From Methanomassiliicoccales archaeon (GTDB lineage Archaea; Thermoplasmatota; Thermoplasmata; Methanomassiliicoccales; UBA472): a stretch of DNA of 5,323 bases. The notes beneath the pieces were generated by a model, which saw only the letters and a program-made list of their open reading frames with translations, searched no databases and was not told the origin of the DNA. The stretch covers positions 1 through 5,323 of the forward strand of contig JALOTM010000092.1 of assembly GCA_025457905.1 (NCBI GenBank). Direction: 5' to 3'. A program made the translations under genes and the position numbers. Below are positions 1-5,169 of the stretch, piece by piece (the first letter of the stretch is position 1; each line of letters opens with the position of its first letter).

Positions 1-354
1 CTGGACACGCAGGTCAAGGCCTTCAAGCCCGCCATCTACTCCATGGCCTGGTACCCGCTGATACCCGGGTCCCCGTCCGCCAAGGAGACCATCATGAAGG
101 GCTACGCCGACAACTGCCTGATGGCCGGCAACATCGACCCCCAGGCCTTCGTGCGCTTCTCCGTGGAGAAGATCGAGAAGACCACCATGAACCTCCTGCA
201 GGAGGTCAAGACGGCCCTGTGCGCCCGCGGCCTGCACTCCAGGTACTGCGTCGCCTCCGGCTGCGAGGTGCCGCCCGCTCTGGCCACCAAGCTGGAGAAC
301 ATCAAGGCGGTCGTCGACACCACCAAGAAGTACGGTCAGATCGAGTGCAAGTAA
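1..354 (+). CDS. UroD-fold corrinoid methyltransferase-like protein, C-terminal part
   Basis: The reading frame is open from the first base to a TAA at 352-354, so 117 C-terminal residues are visible and the start lies outside the window. The segment GNIDP (residues 43-47) and the end SGCEVPP (87-92) followed by an ENIKAVVDT helix match the C-terminal layout of the uroporphyrinogen decarboxylase fold. True heme-pathway UroD usually lacks a cysteine in that last loop. Methylcobamide:coenzyme M methyltransferases (MtaA, MtbA, CmuA) carry the final zinc ligand of their His-x-Cys...Cys site there. Cys88 (262-264) sits at that place, so I favour a zinc-dependent methyltransferase that moves a methyl group between a corrinoid and a thiol or other acceptor in the cytoplasm. 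The first two ligands lie upstream and cannot be checked. The fold is fairly sure; the substrate is unknown. Confidence 0.75.
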   Translation: MDTQVKAFKPAIYSMAWYPLIPGSPSAKETIMKGYADNCLMAGNIDPQAFVRFSVEKIEKTTMNLLQEVKTALCARGLHSRYCVASGCEVPPALATKLENIKAVVDTTKKYGQIECK

Positions 355-363
355 ACGCCTTAA

Positions 364-389
364 CCTTTCTCATTTTTTCCTTTTTTTCC
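364..389 (+). terminator. Poly-T terminator behind the UroD-like gene
   Basis: A pyrimidine-rich stretch begins ten bases after the TAA stop and contains a run of six T (373-378) and a run of seven T (381-387). No stem-loop precedes it. Archaeal RNA polymerase terminates on such U-tracts without a hairpin, so this probably separates the methyltransferase-like gene from the GTPase gene group downstream. It also supports an archaeal assignment. Confidence 0.6.
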
Positions 390-464
390 ATGCGTCAGGC
401 CAGCCTACCTCAGCTCTCTCCAGAGGGTTGAGCGGTAAACCGAAAGATTGACATTCATCCCAGC

Positions 465-477
465 CGTACGGTGTACG
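465..477 (+). promoter_or_regulatory. Small inverted repeat just before the GTPase start
   Basis: CGTAC (465-469) and GTACG (473-477) form an inverted repeat around a three-base spacer, and CCGTACGG (464-471) is itself a perfect palindrome. The repeat ends six bases before the ATG at 484, where a ribosome binding site would normally lie. A protein bound here, or a hairpin in the mRNA, could affect expression of the GTPase gene group. Arms of five bases can arise by chance. No convincing TATA box was found in 390-483; the best hint is a BRE-like CGAAAG at 442-447, which would give an almost leaderless transcript. Confidence 0.2.
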
Positions 478-483
478 ACTGTT

Positions 484-1158
484 ATGAAGCTCGCACAGAT
501 CGCTGGTTTCCTCGGCAGCGGCAAGACCACCCTGCTCATCGAGATCGCCCGGGAGCTGGTCAACAGAGGGCACCGCATCGCCATCATCGTCAACGATGTG
601 GGGGAGATCAACGTGGACGCCAAGTTCATCGAGACCTACGGCCTGAAGGCGCGTGAGATCTCGGGGGGCTGCATCTGCTGCCAGATCGCCGGCTCATTCG
701 CCAACACCATCTCCATCCTCCACACCACCTTCAAGCCAGACATCGTGATCGTGGAGCCGTCGGGCGTGGCCATCCCCTGGGGGCTGAAGCGCGCCGCCGA
801 GTACTCAGAGGCGGAGTGCGACGTGGTCATCGAGCATGCGCCCGTGATCACCCTGGTCGACGCCACCAGGGTCGAGCTGCTGATGGACGCGGTGAAGCGC
901 TTGGTGGAGACGCAGATCCGCGAGGCGGACGTCGTCCTCATCAACAAGGTGGATGCCGCCACCGAGGACCAGATTGAGAAGTCGAGGCAGCTCATCCGAG
1001 GCATCAATCCCACGGCGGAGATCATGCTGGCCTCGGGCCGGACCGGCAAAGGCCTCAAGGAGGTGGCGGACATGATCGAGAAGAGGATATCCCCGCGCTA
1101 TGACGAGGCCGTGGAGAAGGAGATGCTGCGGAAACAGTATGGCGGCGGGGACGGGTAG
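484..1158 (+). CDS. G3E-family GTPase, CobW/COG0523-type metallochaperone (compact form)
   Basis: This is a 224-residue P-loop GTPase of the SIMIBI/G3E class, the group of CobW, HypB and UreG that inserts metals into enzymes or cofactors at the cost of GTP. The motifs are in order: Walker A GFLGSGKT (residues 8-15), the ND pair of the switch region (37-38), GGCICC (61-66), which is the CxCC metal motif of COG0523 proteins, Walker B-type EPSG (91-94) and the guanine-specificity motif NKVD (154-157). CobW proteins usually have a further C-terminal domain. Here the chain stops soon after the G domain, so it is UreG/HypB-sized while keeping the CobW cysteines. I chose ATG 484 because the chain then begins MKLAQIAGFLGSGKT, as is normal; a TTG 36 bases upstream would add an unsupported tail. 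The ribosome site is weak. It leads a three-gene group, ends in TAG and is followed after 11 bases by the next gene. The metal (cobalt, zinc or nickel) is not shown by the sequence. Confidence 0.9.
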   Translation: MKLAQIAGFLGSGKTTLLIEIARELVNRGHRIAIIVNDVGEINVDAKFIETYGLKAREISGGCICCQIAGSFANTISILHTTFKPDIVIVEPSGVAIPWGLKRAAEYSEAECDVVIEHAPVITLVDATRVELLMDAVKRLVETQIREADVVLINKVDAATEDQIEKSRQLIRGINPTAEIMLASGRTGKGLKEVADMIEKRISPRYDEAVEKEMLRKQYGGGDG

Positions 1159-1169
1159 GGGGTTTACAT

Positions 1170-1643
1170 ATGAGCGCCGACGACGAGGACGACGATCTGC
1201 ATCTGGAGATGCACCGGGCCGCGGACGAGCTGGGCAAGTACGCCGCCAGGCTCAAGATCAAGGACCCCAAGGGGATCACCCCCCAAGCGGCCAAGGACTT
1301 CATGCGGGACCTACTGGTCACCGTCACCAAGGATTGCTTCAAGGAAGGCGCGGACCTCATCGGCCACGTCAAGGCCTTCATGCATGCGGATGGCGGCACG
1401 CTCATGGCCAGCCTCGTGGACTTGGACGTGGGGGTGCAGCTCACCTCGGGCCTGGAGGAGAGGAAGTTCGAGGAGGCGGAGGTTACCCTGCACGTCATCG
1501 TCCACGGCATCTGGGACGATAAGGTTAAGGATGCCTCGCGCCATGGTATCCAGAAGACGGTCAAGGCGCACAAGCTCGAGCTGGAGGTCCTCCAGGACTA
1601 CTTCGAGACGGAGAAGAGCATCGAGCATCATATCAGGAAGTGA
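1170..1643 (+). CDS. Uncharacterised acidic, histidine-rich protein paired with the GTPase
   Basis: I do not recognise this 157-residue protein. It starts at ATG 1170 behind a G-rich ribosome site (AGGGGG, 1157-1162), 11 bases after the GTPase stop, so the two are very likely co-transcribed and translated together. The N-terminus is strikingly acidic (DDEDDD at residues 4-9, then His11 and His15). The middle reads GADLIGHVKAF (60-70) followed by a strand-like stretch SLVDLDVGVQL (81-91) and LHVIVHGI (107-114). The C-terminus is helical and ends EHHIRK. It has ten histidines and one cysteine, with no signal peptide or membrane segment, so it should be cytoplasmic. Acidic and histidine residues could bind metal and make it a partner or delivery factor for the GTPase, but this is inference from context only. 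Codon use matches its neighbours, which supports a real gene. Confidence 0.8.
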   Translation: MSADDEDDDLHLEMHRAADELGKYAARLKIKDPKGITPQAAKDFMRDLLVTVTKDCFKEGADLIGHVKAFMHADGGTLMASLVDLDVGVQLTSGLEERKFEEAEVTLHVIVHGIWDDKVKDASRHGIQKTVKAHKLELEVLQDYFETEKSIEHHIRK

Positions 1644-1652
1644 GGCGGGAAC

Positions 1653-1967
1653 ATGGACGGATATTGGGAGACGATGAAGAGCAAGGGGTTCACGCCCAAC
1701 ACCATGAGGTCGGTCCGCAGCACCATAAAATGCCCGCAGTGCGGCTTCGTGTTCTCGCTCACCTACGCGCGCACCTTCGCCTGCCGCGGATGTCCCCAGG
1801 CGGTGATGAGCTGCCCCAAGGTGCGCTGCGCGAAGTGCGACTTCGAGTTCCCGCTCCGGGAGATGAGCGAGGTCGGGGACAATTACAGGGAGAGGTCCTT
1901 GGCCGACCACATGGGGGACGTCATCGACGACTATTACAAGGAAAGAGGGATAAAGAAGACCCGCTGA
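1653..1967 (+). CDS. Small cysteine-rich zinc-ribbon-like protein
   Basis: The 104-residue product has seven cysteines in its middle third: CPQC (27-30), CRGC (44-47), Cys54 and CAKC (59-62). The outer pairs, CPQCGFVF and CAKCDFEFP, look like the two knuckles of a zinc ribbon. The inner CRGCP...C resembles the small Cys-rich motif I know from proteins associated with iron or redox metabolism in anaerobes, so an Fe-S cluster is an alternative to zinc. The C-terminus (70-104) is charged and helical. The ATG lies 9 bases after the previous stop, and its ribosome site (GAGG) overlaps that TGA stop, pointing to translational coupling. It is the last gene of the GTPase group and its stop codon sits in the loop of an inverted repeat. 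A metal-binding role is likely; a specific function cannot be named. Confidence 0.8.
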   Translation: MDGYWETMKSKGFTPNTMRSVRSTIKCPQCGFVFSLTYARTFACRGCPQAVMSCPKVRCAKCDFEFPLREMSEVGDNYRERSLADHMGDVIDDYYKERGIKKTR

Positions 1968-1978
1968 GCCACGGGTCT
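1938..1978 (-). terminator. Hairpin plus T-rich tract ending the minus-strand operon
   Basis: AGACCCG (1957-1963) and CGGGTCT (1972-1978) form a perfect seven-base-pair stem with an eight-base loop. Read on the minus strand, the stem is followed at once by a pyrimidine tract with many T residues (1956 down to 1938), the usual shape of an intrinsic terminator. It lies 22 bases past the stop of the last minus-strand gene. It overlaps the last codons and the TGA of the convergent zinc-ribbon gene, so it may serve as a compact end signal for the minus strand only; the plus-strand side lacks a T-run. Confidence 0.45.
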
Positions 1979-1981
1979 GCC

Positions 1982-2017
1982 GGGTCCGCGTCCCTTCTCT
2001 CAGTCCAGAGCGGACCC
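1982..2017. repeat. Eight-base inverted repeat in the convergent gap
   Basis: GGGTCCGC (1982-1989) and GCGGACCC (2010-2017) are perfect inverted copies separated by 20 bases that contain a CT-rich stretch. The right arm lies inside the last codons of the downstream DGC-domain gene, and the loop contains its stop codon. Together with the neighbouring stem at 1957-1978 this gives two tandem hairpins in the 32-base gap and its edges. They may shield the 3' ends of both convergent transcripts. Confidence 0.4.
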
Positions 2018-2377
2018 CATCAGGTCTGCGAAGCGCTTGGCCTCCTCCTCGTTGACATTGGGGAAGTCGAAGGAGCAGGTGGCCTTGCAGGCACCCACCT
2101 CCCTCTGCAGGACATCGTCCATGACGACCGACCTCTCGGCCTTGACTCCCATGCCCTCCAGGATGCGCTCGGCGCAACGGTTGCGGCAGCCGTTCACCGC
2201 GACCATCTTGCTGGTGTCCGCACCGCTCATGCTGAGCATGAGGGGCGAGACCCCCAGCGAGCAGGCCGAGAATTGGATTATGCGCGAGGAGTTCTTCTTG
2301 GCGAAGAGCTCCACCGCCTTCTCCAGGATGACGCTGCGCTCCCCGTTGGCCCCGCAGACCACCACCCCCTTCCTCAT
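2000..2377 (-). CDS. DGC-domain (putative zinc-binding) protein, variant with NGC signature
   Basis: The 125-residue protein belongs to the small DGC-domain family, whose members have conserved cysteines and are thought to bind zinc. Cys8 lies in the first strand (VVVCGANG), Cys39 in a second loop, and NGCRNRC (62-68) is the signature followed by the typical ERILEGMGVKAERSVVMDD run. The signature aspartate is replaced by asparagine (Asn62), unlike the sister protein upstream, and there are two extra cysteines near the end (Cys97 and Cys101, CKATC). ATG 2377 was chosen over longer in-frame starts because it has a perfect AAGGAGG (2385-2391) seven bases upstream and its ATGA overlaps the previous gene's TGA stop. 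It is the last gene of the operon. Function beyond likely metal binding is unknown. Confidence 0.8.
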   Translation of the reverse strand: MRKGVVVCGANGERSVILEKAVELFAKKNSSRIIQFSACSLGVSPLMLSMSGADTSKMVAVNGCRNRCAERILEGMGVKAERSVVMDDVLQREVGACKATCSFDFPNVNEEEAKRFADLMGSALD

Positions 2378-2712
2378 GCCTGCGCCTCCTTGACGAAGGA
2401 GCGGATCCTCTCCTCGGCCGACTTGATGTTGCGCTCGGAGACCATGGGATACTTGTCCAGCACGGCCACGGATTTGGCCTTGATGCCGAACTTGGCCAGC
2501 CCCTGGTTGCCGCACCCCCCCTCGCAGCCGTCAACGACCACGGTGCTGGCGGGGTCGAGCGCCCGGAGCTCCTCGGCCTGCTTCTCGTAGCCGGCCAGCG
2601 CCGGGCACAGGGTGATGACCTTTATCTCCCCCGACTGGGCCACGTTCCTTATCGCCGCACGGAGCACCCTTGCCCCCGGGCTGTACCCTCCGCATATGAC
2701 GACGTTGAGCAT
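2374..2712 (-). CDS. DGC-domain (putative zinc-binding) protein
   Basis: The 112-residue product carries the full family signature DGCEGGC (residues 61-67), with further cysteines at 7 (VVICGG) and 36 (ITLCPA), matching the four-cysteine pattern of DGC proteins. The run after the signature (GLAKFGIKAKSVAVLDKY) also fits. It has no signal peptide or membrane helix. Its ATG (2712-2710) follows the TAG of the HyuA-like gene with no base between and in the same frame. A GAGG (2719-2722) inside the end of that gene supplies the ribosome site six bases upstream. It overlaps the next gene by four bases. Two DGC paralogues in a row behind an ATPase suggest that they act as a pair, perhaps in metal transfer; that is inference. 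Confidence 0.85.
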   Translation of the reverse strand: MLNVVICGGYSPGARVLRAAIRNVAQSGEIKVITLCPALAGYEKQAEELRALDPASTVVVDGCEGGCGNQGLAKFGIKAKSVAVLDKYPMVSERNIKSAEERIRSFVKEAQA

Positions 2713-4725
2713 CTACAACCTCTGTTCGAAGTATTGCTTCGGCTTGCCGATAGCAGTTACGATCAGCTTGGTCTCCAGCCAGACGTCCCCGCCCCATTCC
2801 TTCCCCATGGAGGCGCGCATGGCCGCGTTCTCGACCACCACCTCCACGGAGTCCGCTCCTGCATCCAAGGCGCGCTTGGTGACCATGTCAGTGCCCTCCT
2901 TGGAGGCGTACTCCACCGCCTCGGTGTACCTCTCGAACTCCCTCTTCTCGTTGGGCGAGTGCATGATGCAGGGAGGGTCCTCCATCACGCCCAGCCCAGG
3001 CTTGGGGCGGATGAGGATCTCCACCGTCTCCATGATGCTGCCGGTTATGGCGCCTACGGCATTCCCGACCTCCATGTGCTCGGGGAGCAGCAGCTCGGTC
3101 TCGAACTTGTCCGTGACCTCGGGCAGGTAGGCCTCCACCGGCGCCCCTATGCCGATGATCTTCTTATGCAGTGAGAGGCGGCAGGAGTAGTCCAGGCCGC
3201 TGTCCTTGGTGACGAACTTCTTGAAGAAGTCCATGGCCACGTCGGAGAGGTCCGTCTTACCGGTCTCCTCGTACACCAGCTTCTTCAGCAGCTCGGTGGC
3301 AATCTTATCGATCACCATCTGCCGGATGGTGGTGCAGAACCTCTGCTCGTCCATCTCCAAGAGCTTGGATTGCACCTCCACGCCGATGCGGGAGGGCTCT
3401 GGGTCGTACTCCATGTATGTGCCCATGGTGTGCAGGATGTCCGTGGGCGTGAGGCCTATCCTCTGCACCAGTCCCAGCTCCTCCAGGCGCCTAACGTTGA
3501 AGGAATAGGGGTGTATGCCCGTCAGCTCGCTGACCTCGTTGACCGTACGGGGCTCCTGGCGCACCAGCTCCACGAACTTGGACTCCTCGTTGCTGAGATT
3601 GAATCCCTTGATCTCCTTGCTGAACACGAAGAACTCCACTGCCTGGTTCACGCTCTGGAGGTCGGTGTGCGCGGCCTGCGGCCGGGGACGGAAGTCCCTG
3701 GACATGTGCAGCTTGGACTTGATGAGGCCGGGCCACATGGACTCGGCGATGCAAAGCGGGATGACCCTGAGCGCGGTGAGGTGTATCTGACCGTTGTGGA
3801 TGGCGATGCGGCTGTCCCCTCCGATCCCCGAGGTGGAGATGTCCGCGGCCCGGACCCTGGTCCTCCAACCGCCGATCATGGCCCCCTCCGGGTCGAGCCT
3901 GGGCCTTCCCTTCCTGAGAATCCCGATGTCGGTGGTCGTCCCGCCCACGTCGATCACCACGGCCTCGTTCTCGCCCGTGAGGAACTTGGCCCCGGTCAGG
4001 CTGGCGGCTGGCCCGGACAGGATGGTCTCCACTGGCCTCTCCTTGGCGACGGCGTCACCCATGAGCGATCCGTCCCCCTTCACAATCATGAGGGGCGCGG
4101 CGATGTCATGCACCTTGAGCACCTTTTTCACCGAGAGCACTAGGTCTGCGATGATGGGGATGAGCCTGGCATTGAGCACCGCCGTCAAGGTCCGCTCGTG
4201 GAAGCCGAGCTGGGAGGATAGCTCATGACCGCAGACCACCGGCAGGTCGGTGCGCGACTGGACCATCTCCTTCAGGGCGATCTCGTGCTCCGGGTTGCGG
4301 ACGCTCAGGTAGGAGGAGATGGCGAACCCGTCCACCTTGTCCTTAACGTTGTCCACGAAGGCCTCCGCCGCCTCCATGTCCAGGGCGTCTGCCTCATCGC
4401 CCATGAGGTTGTGGCCCCCGGTGATCTGGATCAGCTCGTTCACCGGCACGGCGCGGTTGAACTCCTGGCCTGCAACGATGAGCCCCACCCTGCAGCCCTT
4501 GCCCTCGACCACGGAGTTGGTGGCCAGGGTGGAGGATACCGATACCAGCTGTATCTCCTTGTACAGGCGGCTGTCCAGCTTCCCGATGGAGTTGGAGATG
4601 CCGATGGATAGGTCGTTCCTGGTGGTCAGGGCCTTGGCCTTGGATAGGACCACCCCCTTCTCCAGGTCGATTATGGCCGAGTCTGTGTACGTCCCGCCGG
4701 TGTCGATGCCTAGTCCTAAGCTCAA
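2713..4725 (-). CDS. Hydantoinase/oxoprolinase-family ATPase (HyuA-like), stand-alone
   Basis: This 670-residue protein has the ASKHA (actin/Hsp70-like) ATPase fold of the HyuA family, which uses ATP for ring opening in hydantoinase and oxoprolinase. The N-terminal hydantoinase-A domain begins with phosphate motif GIDTGGTYTD (residues 6-15) and reaches to about 185. The second domain (about 190-330) holds KGDGS (216-220), SGPAAS (237-242) and the second phosphate motif DVGGTTTD (259-266). Residues 375-430 look like a winged-helix segment (VNEVSELTGI...RRLEELGLVQRIG), and IGIGAP (524-529) fits the adenosine loop. The TTG start at 4725 is supported by GGAGG at 4733-4737, seven bases away; no closer in-frame ATG exists. 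No HyuB partner is visible. It leads an operon with two DGC proteins and faces a methyltransferase/GTPase locus, so an ATP-driven activation role, analogous to the corrinoid activators, is as plausible as hydrolysis of a cyclic amide. It ends in TAG. Confidence 0.9.
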   Translation of the reverse strand: MSLGLGIDTGGTYTDSAIIDLEKGVVLSKAKALTTRNDLSIGISNSIGKLDSRLYKEIQLVSVSSTLATNSVVEGKGCRVGLIVAGQEFNRAVPVNELIQITGGHNLMGDEADALDMEAAEAFVDNVKDKVDGFAISSYLSVRNPEHEIALKEMVQSRTDLPVVCGHELSSQLGFHERTLTAVLNARLIPIIADLVLSVKKVLKVHDIAAPLMIVKGDGSLMGDAVAKERPVETILSGPAASLTGAKFLTGENEAVVIDVGGTTTDIGILRKGRPRLDPEGAMIGGWRTRVRAADISTSGIGGDSRIAIHNGQIHLTALRVIPLCIAESMWPGLIKSKLHMSRDFRPRPQAAHTDLQSVNQAVEFFVFSKEIKGFNLSNEESKFVELVRQEPRTVNEVSELTGIHPYSFNVRRLEELGLVQRIGLTPTDILHTMGTYMEYDPEPSRIGVEVQSKLLEMDEQRFCTTIRQMVIDKIATELLKKLVYEETGKTDLSDVAMDFFKKFVTKDSGLDYSCRLSLHKKIIGIGAPVEAYLPEVTDKFETELLLPEHMEVGNAVGAITGSIMETVEILIRPKPGLGVMEDPPCIMHSPNEKREFERYTEAVEYASKEGTDMVTKRALDAGADSVEVVVENAAMRASMGKEWGGDVWLETKLIVTAIGKPKQYFEQRL

Positions 4726-4732
4726 ATCTATG

Positions 4733-4737
4733 CCTCC
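4733..4737 (-). promoter_or_regulatory. Ribosome binding site fixing the TTG start of the HyuA-like gene
   Basis: On the minus strand this reads GGAGG, seven bases before the TTG codon at 4725-4723. The spacing and match are ideal, and the next upstream in-frame codons (ATA, GGC, GGA) cannot start translation. It therefore decides that the protein begins at TTG, giving the normal family start M-S-L-G-L-G-I-D-T-G-G. Confidence 0.75.
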
Positions 4738-4792
4738 GTGTGCCTGGTCTCGCCCGAGAGCAGAATAATCTCCAACCGGAATCTTGTCTATA

Positions 4793-4800
4793 GTTTAAAA
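4793..4800 (-). promoter_or_regulatory. TATA-like box for the HyuA-DGC operon
   Basis: On the minus strand TTTTAAAC stands out as the most AT-rich octamer in a GC-rich spacer, preceded by purine-rich GACAGA that could serve as a BRE. Archaeal transcription would start about 25 bases downstream, near 4771, giving a leader of roughly 45 bases that contains the GGAGG site. The core TTTAAA is self-complementary, so the box could be read in both directions, but the plus-strand kinase gene is too far away (about 370 bases) to use it readily. Confidence 0.4.
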
Positions 4801-4907
4801 TCTGTCGCTATCATCCAGGGAAAGGTGGAAGAAGCCAGCGCCCAGTCATCTTTGGAGCCAACGATGTTCGGCAGCCCGATGGATAAAAGAATGCATCCAG
4901 TAGAGGT

Positions 4908-5051
4908 TCACCCTAAGCCGCTGACGGCATCTCCTTTGGCCGTCCGGCGCAGGCGTGCCCCCTCCTCTATGAGCTGCTCGACGCTGTCCTGTGTGACCCT
5001 TGCGACCTTGGGCAGCTGCGATGGGAAGACGCGCTGGTTTCTAGCACTCAA
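4908..5051 (-). pseudogene. Possible gene remnant or very small ORF
   Basis: Reading the minus strand from a TTG at 5051 to the TGA at 4910-4908 gives 47 residues with a protein-like composition. The part QDSVEQLIEEGARLRR looks like an amphipathic helix, and the codons end mostly in G or C as in the real genes here. Upstream in the same frame the sequence loses this character and no ribosome binding site precedes any start. After the stop comes a T-rich TTCTTTTATCC (4891-4881, minus strand), which could end a transcript. It may be the C-terminal stump of a decayed gene or an unrecognised small protein. I do not recognise a family. Confidence 0.25.
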
Positions 5052-5113
5052 GGGAGTGCGCTGCTTTCCGAAAACGGTCTGCGTTCGTTTAGTATCGCAA
5101 CTGACACGCACTC
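5044..5113. repeat. Three copies of a GCACTC/GAGTGC motif
   Basis: GCACTC (5044-5049) and GAGTGC (5054-5059) form a perfect six-base-pair inverted repeat with a four-base centre. A third copy, CGCACTC (5107-5113), lies 48 bases further on and is the inverted partner of GAGTGCG (5054-5060). The set sits 56-126 bases upstream of the prkA start, a suitable place for operators of a dimeric regulator that could loop the DNA. Chance cannot be excluded. Confidence 0.3.
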
Positions 5114-5169
5114 GAGACTCGAACAACAACAAGCAGAGGGAGCAATGGATTAACCCGGATGGAGGTTGA

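Larger units (their letters stand above)
4726..5169. other. Divergent spacer between the HyuA-like operon and prkA
   Basis: This 444-base stretch has no well-supported gene. It holds, in order, the ribosome site and TATA-like box of the minus-strand operon, an AT-rich patch with a TGGAT/ATCCA inverted repeat (4880-4884, 4895-4899), a short codon-biased minus-strand ORF (4908-5051), three copies of a GCACTC/GAGTGC motif (5044-5113) and a weak TATA-like TTTAGTAT (5088-5095) on the plus strand that could serve prkA. A plus-strand ORF covering most of it (GTG 4738 to TGA 5169) has no protein-like composition or ribosome site and was not accepted. Confidence 0.6.

Noticed and set aside
433..442. 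CGGTAAACCG palindrome
   Set aside because: Four-base arms are too short to claim a site.
1311..2534. 407-residue minus-strand ORF across the convergent genes
   Set aside because: It is low-complexity, rich in Arg, Gly and Ala, and runs antisense to two well-supported genes, then out of frame through the DGC genes. It is a GC-rich shadow.
1640..2590. 316-residue plus-strand ORF
   Set aside because: It overlaps the zinc-ribbon gene out of frame and lies antisense to both DGC genes, whose motifs and ribosome sites are clear. Its composition is rich in His, Leu and Gly with no recognisable motif.
3370..4143. 257-residue plus-strand ORF inside the HyuA-like gene
   Set aside because: It is antisense to conserved ATPase motifs and is explained by strong third-position GC bias.
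5090..5130. tRNA-like T-loop GTTCGAGTC on the minus strand
   Set aside because: The flanking bases do not form a T stem, and no acceptor or anticodon arm could be built.
4738..5169. 143-residue plus-strand ORF from GTG to just before prkA
   Set aside because: Its composition is not protein-like, it has no ribosome site, and it covers the minus-strand promoter region.
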